Positions 7,359 through 11,233 of a DNA stretch of 11,233 nucleotides are shown one piece after another; the first letter of the stretch is position 1; every line of letters begins with the position of its first letter. The position numbers were made by a program, and so were the translations under genes. Below the pieces are notes generated by a model, which saw only the letters and a program-made list of their open reading frames with translations, was not told the DNA's origin and ran no database searches. The DNA is from Sulfuricella sp. (lineage in GTDB: Bacteria > Pseudomonadota > Gammaproteobacteria > Burkholderiales > Sulfuricellaceae), in assembly GCA_019911785.1 (NCBI GenBank), contig JAIOJM010000352.1, positions 1-11,233 of the forward strand. Direction: 5' to 3'.

Positions 7359-7364
7359 TATAAT
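7359..7364 (+). promoter_or_regulatory. Candidate -10 box of the GntR-family regulator gene
   Basis: TATAAT is a perfect -10 match 35 bases before the regulator ATG, but no good -35 is found 16-18 bases upstream. The start would be near 7371. The operators lie about 48-80 bases upstream of that point, so autorepression by simple overlap is not obvious. Confidence 0.4.
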
Positions 7365-7390
7365 TGCCGCAATATTTGGCAAAGCCATTC

Positions 7391-7395
7391 GGGAG
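7391..7395 (+). promoter_or_regulatory. Ribosome binding site deciding the regulator start
   Basis: GGGAG is followed by TTTT and the ATG at 7400. This favours the ATG over an in-frame TTG at 7364. Confidence 0.65.
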
Positions 7396-7399
7396 TTTT

Positions 7400-8083
7400 A
7401 TGGAAAGCAAGCCGCGCACGTCACGGCGTTCGGAGCAGATGGGCGATCTGATCGAGGAGCGCATCGTCACGGGGGTCTATCCGCCGGGAATGCGTCTTGA
7501 CGAGACTGAATTGGCGAGCGGTTTTGGTGTGTCGCGCACGCCGATTCGTGAAGCCTTGATCCAGCTGTCCTCGGCCGGATTGGTCGAGATACGGCCCCGA
7601 CGGGGAGCGATCGTCGCAGAAATCGGGCCGCATCAGCTGTGCGAGATGTTCGAGGTGATGGCTGAACTCGAAGCCATGTGCGGGCGGCTGGCTGCACGCC
7701 GCGTCACGGAACCCGAGCAAATGGCTCTCGCGGCAGCGCACCAAGCTTGCGAAGAGGCGCGGGATGCGAACGACCCGGATACCTATTATCGGCTAAATGA
7801 GCAGTTTCATCATTTGATCTACGCAGCAAGTCATAACGGCTTCCTGGAAGAGCAAGCCGCCGCCTTGCACAGGAGATTGAGGCCGTATCGGCGCCTCCAG
7901 CTTCGCGTTCGGGACCGGATGAGCACGTCTTTCTCGGAACATGCCGGTATTGTCGAGGCGATTCTTGCCCAAGATGGCGAGCTTGCAGCCGAGCGGCTGC
8001 GCTCTCATGTCGTTGTGCAAGGGCAACGCTTTGCGGATTTGGTGGCCTCTTTGCCCATGCTCGGCAGCCTCAGCCGCGGCTAG
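7400..8083 (+). CDS. GntR-family (FCD/FadR subfamily) transcriptional regulator, probable malonate-responsive repressor
   Basis: The protein is 227 residues. The N-terminal winged helix-turn-helix (about 10-75) shows IVTGVYPPGMRLDETELASGFG then VSRTPIREAL (44-53), the usual GntR recognition helix. The C-terminal FCD domain (about 80-215) shows RLNEQFHHLIYAASHN (131-146). By the family pattern its metal and ligand pocket would use Asn133 (usually Asp), His137, His181 and His203. Members of this group that control malonate genes include MdcY of Acinetobacter and MatR of rhizobia. It is divergent from the TRAP-mdc operon across a region with a matching palindrome. The likely role is a repressor released by malonate or malonyl-CoA; this is inferred. 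Base composition is less GC-rich than the mdc genes. Confidence 0.92.
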   Translation: MESKPRTSRRSEQMGDLIEERIVTGVYPPGMRLDETELASGFGVSRTPIREALIQLSSAGLVEIRPRRGAIVAEIGPHQLCEMFEVMAELEAMCGRLAARRVTEPEQMALAAAHQACEEARDANDPDTYYRLNEQFHHLIYAASHNGFLEEQAAALHRRLRPYRRLQLRVRDRMSTSFSEHAGIVEAILAQDGELAAERLRSHVVVQGQRFADLVASLPMLGSLSRG

Positions 8084-8206
8084 GCTTAACTGTGTCACGA
8101 TGCATATCTATCCCACCGCAACAAGGGTATCGCTGAAGCGTGCGGGCGATCGCTTGCGCGATGCCTATAAAGACTTTTGCCGAGAGCAGGAAGAGATCGA
8201 ATCAGA

Positions 8207-9001
8207 ATGGATTATTTTTTACTCTATCTTGGGCTGGGTGTCATTGTCGGCATTTTGGCCGGCTTGCTGGGCGTTGGAGGCGGCGCAGTCATCGTTCCCG
8301 TGCTGGTGTTTTCATTTGGGGCCTCCGGCTTTTCCGATGCTTACATTATGCAAATGGCGCTGGGCACTTCGCTTGCGAGCATCATGTTTACCTCCCTTTC
8401 GAGTCTGCGCGCGCATCATCAGCACGGAGCCGTGAATTGGGACGTGGTGAAGCGGATTACGCCCGGAATTTTAGTGGGTACCTTGTGTGGAGCCCTTTTG
8501 GCGGCGATGATCCCGGCCAAGTTTCTCAAGGTTTTTTTTGTGGTGTTCCTGTTCTACGTGGCCACCCAGACCTTGCTTAACATAAAACCCCACCCCGCAC
8601 GCCAATTGCCCGGTAGCCTGGGCTTGTTCGGGGTGGGGAGCTTGATTGGAATGGTATCGAGCTGGGTGGGCATAGGTGGTGGGGCGCTGTCAGTGCCTTT
8701 TATGGTTTGGTGCAACATTAAAATGCATCAAGCCATCGGAACGTCATCGGCGATCGGTTTTCCCATCGCGATTGCCGGCACGGTTGGCTACGTGTTGAGC
8801 GGTTGGCATATCGCTGCGCTTCCTTCCCAGAGCTTAGGATTCATTTACCTGCCAGCCTTGGCGGGCTTGGCTATGGCAAGTATCGTATTTGCTCCGGTTG
8901 GCGCCAAATTGGCGCATCGCCTGCCGGTGGCGAAACTGAAAAAGATTTTTGCCGTTATGTTGTATCTTCTGGGTGCCCGGATGCTGGTCAGCTTGTTTTA
9001 A
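8207..9001 (+). CDS. TSUP family (TauE/SafE, DUF81) membrane anion transporter
   Basis: The protein is 264 residues with about 8 hydrophobic segments. The two halves carry the repeated family motif GVGGGAVIVPVL (22-33) and GIGGGALSVPFM (155-166), showing the internal duplication of TSUP proteins. Family members move small anions such as sulfite, sulfoacetate or other organic acids; the substrate here cannot be read from sequence. The ATG at 8207 is chosen because a purine-rich AGGAAGAGAT precedes it and the first helix begins at once. It lies 123 bases downstream of the regulator on the same strand with no clear terminator between, so co-transcription is possible. Its stop overlaps that of the convergent diguanylate cyclase. 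Codons are richer in A and T than in the mdc genes, including a run of 8 T at 8532-8539. Confidence 0.9.
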   Translation: MDYFLLYLGLGVIVGILAGLLGVGGGAVIVPVLVFSFGASGFSDAYIMQMALGTSLASIMFTSLSSLRAHHQHGAVNWDVVKRITPGILVGTLCGALLAAMIPAKFLKVFFVVFLFYVATQTLLNIKPHPARQLPGSLGLFGVGSLIGMVSSWVGIGGGALSVPFMVWCNIKMHQAIGTSSAIGFPIAIAGTVGYVLSGWHIAALPSQSLGFIYLPALAGLAMASIVFAPVGAKLAHRLPVAKLKKIFAVMLYLLGARMLVSLF

Positions 9002-10620
9002 CGCTGCAGGGCGGCATCGGGTAAGCTCACCGGGGACTTGCTCGCTTCGCCTTTTGCCTCGTACATGGCGTGGTCGGCGCATTTGATGAGCTCGTCGATA
9101 TCCTTACTGTCATCGGGATAGATGGCGACGCCGATGCTGACGCCGACGTGAAGGGCGATTTCGTCGTCGATAGGGAAGGGCTGAGCCAGATTGTTCTTGA
9201 TTGCTTCGGTGACGGTCTCGGCGTTTTGGTGCGTGGCGATGCTTTCCAGCACGACCACGAATTCGTCCCCGCTCAATCGTGCGACCGTGTCATCTTCGCG
9301 TACGCAGCCGCATATTCGCTCGGCCACCATTTTTAGCAACTGATCACCAGCGCCATGACCGTAGGTATCGTTGACTTGTTTGAATTTGTCCAGATCCAGA
9401 AACAGCAGGGCTAGTTTACCGTTGTACCGGTGGGCGCGCGCCATGGCGTGTGCGAGGCGATCCATGAACAGGGTGCGGTTGGCCAGCCCGGTCAGGGCGT
9501 CGTGAGTCGCCAGGTAGGCAAACCGGCTCTCAGTCTGGCACCTTTCCAGTTCGCTGCGACGGTGTGCGAGCACGAATCTGAGCAGAACGCCAAATAACAG
9601 CGTGGTAATGACAAGGATTGCCGTCAGCTGGCGAAAATCCAGGGCTGTCCAGCCTAACTGTTGTTCTGCCAGCAGGATGAATGGCTGGGATTCCGCCTCC
9701 AGTTTGCGTTCATAGCGCAGCTTGGGGAAAAGGAAGGTTTCCAGATCGCTTCGGCCGTGGCGCTCGAAGTGGATCAGCTCTCCCTCGGGCTTGTGTGCCG
9801 GGAAATCAGCGTGGTAGAGGCTGAAGCACAGCCCGGGAATGTCGGCTCTGAGGGATGGCAGAATGGCCTGGGTTTTGATGACCAGGGAGGCGAACAGACG
9901 CTTTTCGTCACCGGCTCTCGCCCCGGCGATGCGCAGCGGCGCCACGGGCCGGAACATGACGTAGGCACTATCCCCTTCCACCAGGCGGAAGGGATGGGTG
10001 GCAACGGCATGCCCCTGGCGGGCCGACGCGCTCATGGCCAGGCGCAGGAAGGGTACCGAATCCATGTCCAGGCCCAGGATATCCCTGGATTCAGTCGGCA
10101 TCGGTTCCATGAACACGATGGGATAATACCAGGGCTTGTCGTCTATGCTTCGCCAAAGGCGGTCGGAATCATGGGAAAAGCTGCGTACCTGAAACTCCGG
10201 CAGGCCGGAAGCACGTTTCTTGGCGATGAAACGCGGCAGATTCTGGCGTGCAACGCTTTCTACCACCTCGATCTGGGCGATATGGGGGTGGCGGGCGCGC
10301 ACCTGCTGCGCATAGCGGGAGATTTGCGCACCGTCATTCATGGTGCCGGATGCGCCCAGAAAAGCGGTTATGCCTTCAAGTACGGTCTCGTTGGTTTGTA
10401 CGCGGTTGTCAATTTCGCCATACAGGCTACTGGCATACTCGATGAATCTGAGCTTGGCACTGCGGAGGTCGCTGGCGATCGAAGATGCCGTGACGAAACT
10501 CGCCAGGAAGAGCCACGCCCCGAATAGGCCGAAATAGACGCCCAGGTGCTTGCGAACCACGCAGCCGCTAATCGGGAGCTTATCTGCCGCGGATAATGGC
10601 TCTTCCCTGCGTGAATGCAA
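8998..10620 (-). CDS. Membrane-bound diguanylate cyclase with CHASE sensor and GGDEF domain
   Basis: The protein should make cyclic di-GMP from GTP in response to an external signal. Order of parts in 540 residues: first membrane helix about 25-48; periplasmic CHASE domain about 60-290 with WYYPIVFMEP (164-173) and GLDMDSVP (183-190); second helix about 331-351; GGDEF domain about 366-528 with HDALTGLANR (373-382), FLDLDKFKQVNDTYGH (407-422) and SGDEF (450-454). SGDEF is a common active variant. The inhibitory site RxxD (REDD, 441-444) lies 5 residues before it and is intact, so product inhibition is expected. No EAL domain follows. The start is uncertain: the frame offers TTG at 10620 (an in-frame stop lies two codons upstream) or GTG at 10560, neither with a good ribosome site; either keeps both helices. 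Confidence 0.93.
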   Translation of the reverse strand: MHSRREEPLSAADKLPISGCVVRKHLGVYFGLFGAWLFLASFVTASSIASDLRSAKLRFIEYASSLYGEIDNRVQTNETVLEGITAFLGASGTMNDGAQISRYAQQVRARHPHIAQIEVVESVARQNLPRFIAKKRASGLPEFQVRSFSHDSDRLWRSIDDKPWYYPIVFMEPMPTESRDILGLDMDSVPFLRLAMSASARQGHAVATHPFRLVEGDSAYVMFRPVAPLRIAGARAGDEKRLFASLVIKTQAILPSLRADIPGLCFSLYHADFPAHKPEGELIHFERHGRSDLETFLFPKLRYERKLEAESQPFILLAEQQLGWTALDFRQLTAILVITTLLFGVLLRFVLAHRRSELERCQTESRFAYLATHDALTGLANRTLFMDRLAHAMARAHRYNGKLALLFLDLDKFKQVNDTYGHGAGDQLLKMVAERICGCVREDDTVARLSGDEFVVVLESIATHQNAETVTEAIKNNLAQPFPIDDEIALHVGVSIGVAIYPDDSKDIDELIKCADHAMYEAKGEASKSPVSLPDAALQR

Positions 10621-10716
10621 GTTGTTTTACCGTGGGTTAATGTCTTGCCGAATGCGAAAGCATGACGAGCAAAAGAATAGGCACATTAAACGGCAAAAGC
10701 GGTGTTTCTGGCTATA

Positions 10717-10728
10717 AGGGAAAACCCT
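10717..10728. repeat. Short inverted repeat upstream of the diguanylate cyclase
   Basis: AGGG-AAAA-CCCT is flanked by CTA on the left and TAG on the right, about 100 bases upstream of the cyclase start. It could be a protein-binding site; it is too short for a terminator. Confidence 0.35.
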
Positions 10729-10791
10729 ATTTGTAGTAATCTGGTAACTGCCCAGGTGCAGCCATCTTTCTCCTTGCTGCGCCGCTTCGGT

Positions 10792-10802
10792 TTGACGGTC
10801 AA
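10792..10802. repeat. Perfect 11-base palindrome TTGACGGTCAA
   Basis: TTGAC and GTCAA are separated by one base, about 120 bases upstream of the small-protein gene. It could be an operator for either divergent gene, or chance. Confidence 0.3.
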
Positions 10803-10907
10803 GTTGGGATGACGGCGAGCACTGTCTGAGCTCCGCAGCAGCCCGCGCAGGGCGCTTACCCCTTTTTGACCCAATGGTTTGTTGATTGGCACGGCGTGAA
10901 TGATGAC

Positions 10908-10912
10908 AGGAG
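10908..10912 (+). promoter_or_regulatory. Ribosome binding site of the small-protein gene
   Basis: AGGAG lies 9 bases before the ATG at 10922 and supports this start. Confidence 0.65.
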
Positions 10913-10921
10913 CACAGTAAA

Positions 10922-11233
10922 ATGAGTAAGCGACTGAAAGCATGGTTTATTGCACTGGCGTTTGCCGTCACGCCTCTCTCTGGAATCGCTGAAGATAACG
11001 ATACCGTGACTGGCGACAAAGCCACGGATATGGTGGTGGATTTGGTGGTGGTGCGGCCACTGGGATTGGCTGCCACAGTGATTGGTACGGTACTGACGGT
11101 GGTGGCGCTGCCCTTTACCCTCCCCGGCGGCAATGTCGAGGCTTCGGCTCGGGAGCTGATTGTCAGGCCCGCTGAATATACGTTCAATCGGCCACTTGGC
11201 GAGTTCCACCGATGCGGGGCGGACCGCCACCCC
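10922..11233 (+). CDS. Small exported or membrane protein of unknown function, partial at right edge
   Basis: The frame is open for 104 codons from the ATG at 10922 to the window end. It starts with a signal-like segment, MSKRLKAWFIALAFAVTPLSGIAE, with probable cleavage near residue 23. An acidic stretch follows (24-36), then one long hydrophobic segment in VVRPLGLAATVIGTVLTVVALPFTLP (43-68). The pattern RPLGL, then LPFTLPGGN, then VRPAEYTFNRPLGEF (81-95) resembles small hypothetical proteins conserved in many beta- and gammaproteobacteria, as I recall them; no function is known to me. Most of such a protein would be inside the window. No link to malonate or cyclic di-GMP can be shown beyond position. 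Confidence 0.75.
   Translation, partial: MSKRLKAWFIALAFAVTPLSGIAEDNDTVTGDKATDMVVDLVVVRPLGLAATVIGTVLTVVALPFTLPGGNVEASARELIVRPAEYTFNRPLGEFHRCGADRHP

Larger units (their letters stand above)
10621..10921. other. Divergent intergenic region of 301 bases
   Basis: This stretch lies between the divergent diguanylate cyclase and small-protein genes. I see no convincing gene, RNA gene or strong promoter in it. It holds an AGGG-AAAA-CCCT inverted repeat (10717-10728), a perfect TTGAC-G-GTCAA palindrome (10792-10802) and a ribosome site for the gene at 10922. Open frames across it on the minus strand have no family character. Confidence 0.6.

Noticed and set aside
7195..7470. A 91-codon minus-strand frame across the divergent promoter region
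   Set aside because: It runs through the operators and promoter, overlaps the regulator start and has no family character.
8146..8153. GCGATCGC palindrome in the regulator-TSUP gap, within a possible hairpin
   Set aside because: There is no following T-run, so it is not a terminator, and a single 8-base palindrome is likely by chance in GC-rich DNA.
8100..8435. A possible plus-strand peptide starting MHIYPTATRVSLKRAGDRLRD between the regulator and the TSUP gene
   Set aside because: The first part looks protein-like, but it has no ribosome site, runs 229 bases into the TSUP gene in another frame and matches no family I know.
10888..10905. Sigma-54-like TGGCACG upstream of the small-protein gene
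   Set aside because: The -24 element matches, but the -12 element reads GAATGA instead of TTGC.
1..11233. CRISPR arrays, tRNA or rRNA genes, insertion sequences, phage or defence genes
   Set aside because: No regular repeat-spacer pattern, RNA gene fold, transposase or terminal inverted repeat was seen on either strand.

Overview
The window looks like a high-GC chromosomal segment from a proteobacterium, most likely a betaproteobacterium (Rhodocyclales or Burkholderiales type). This is an inference from gene content, protein style and base composition; no rRNA or other marker gene is present. It carries a malonate-use locus followed by a signalling gene and two less connected genes.

Left and centre (1-7194, all minus strand) is one tightly packed operon, read right to left: a TRAP dicarboxylate transporter (dctP-, dctQ- and dctM-type), then mdcA, mdcC, mdcD, mdcE and the start of mdcG. 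The TRAP system would bring malonate in. MdcA exchanges acetate for malonate on the acyl carrier protein MdcC. MdcD and MdcE decarboxylate malonyl-S-MdcC to acetyl-S-MdcC and CO2. MdcG attaches the CoA-like prosthetic group to MdcC. Five of the seven gene junctions are 4-base stop/start overlaps (four ATGA, one GTGA); the other two are gaps of 16 and 14 bases. mdcB and mdcH, needed to make the prosthetic group and prime the carrier, are not in the window and probably lie beyond the left edge. mdcG runs off that edge.

The divergent region 7195-7399 is AT-rich and separates the operon from a GntR/FCD-family regulator on the plus strand (7400-8083). It holds a perfect 12-base palindrome (ATTGTATACAAT) and a 10/12 copy 21 bases away. 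Both are placed over the probable start of the operon transcript, as expected for a malonate-responsive repressor of the MdcY/MatR type.

To the right, a TSUP (TauE/SafE) membrane anion transporter (8207-9001, plus) converges on a CHASE-GGDEF diguanylate cyclase (8998-10620, minus), and their stop codons overlap. A 301-base intergenic stretch with a few small palindromes follows. The start of a small secreted or membrane protein of a conserved but uncharacterised type (10922 to the edge, plus) ends the window. The core is a known pathway. The less usual points are the TRAP transporter at the head of an mdc operon, the operator arrangement, a structured leader, and the TSUP gene next to the regulator.
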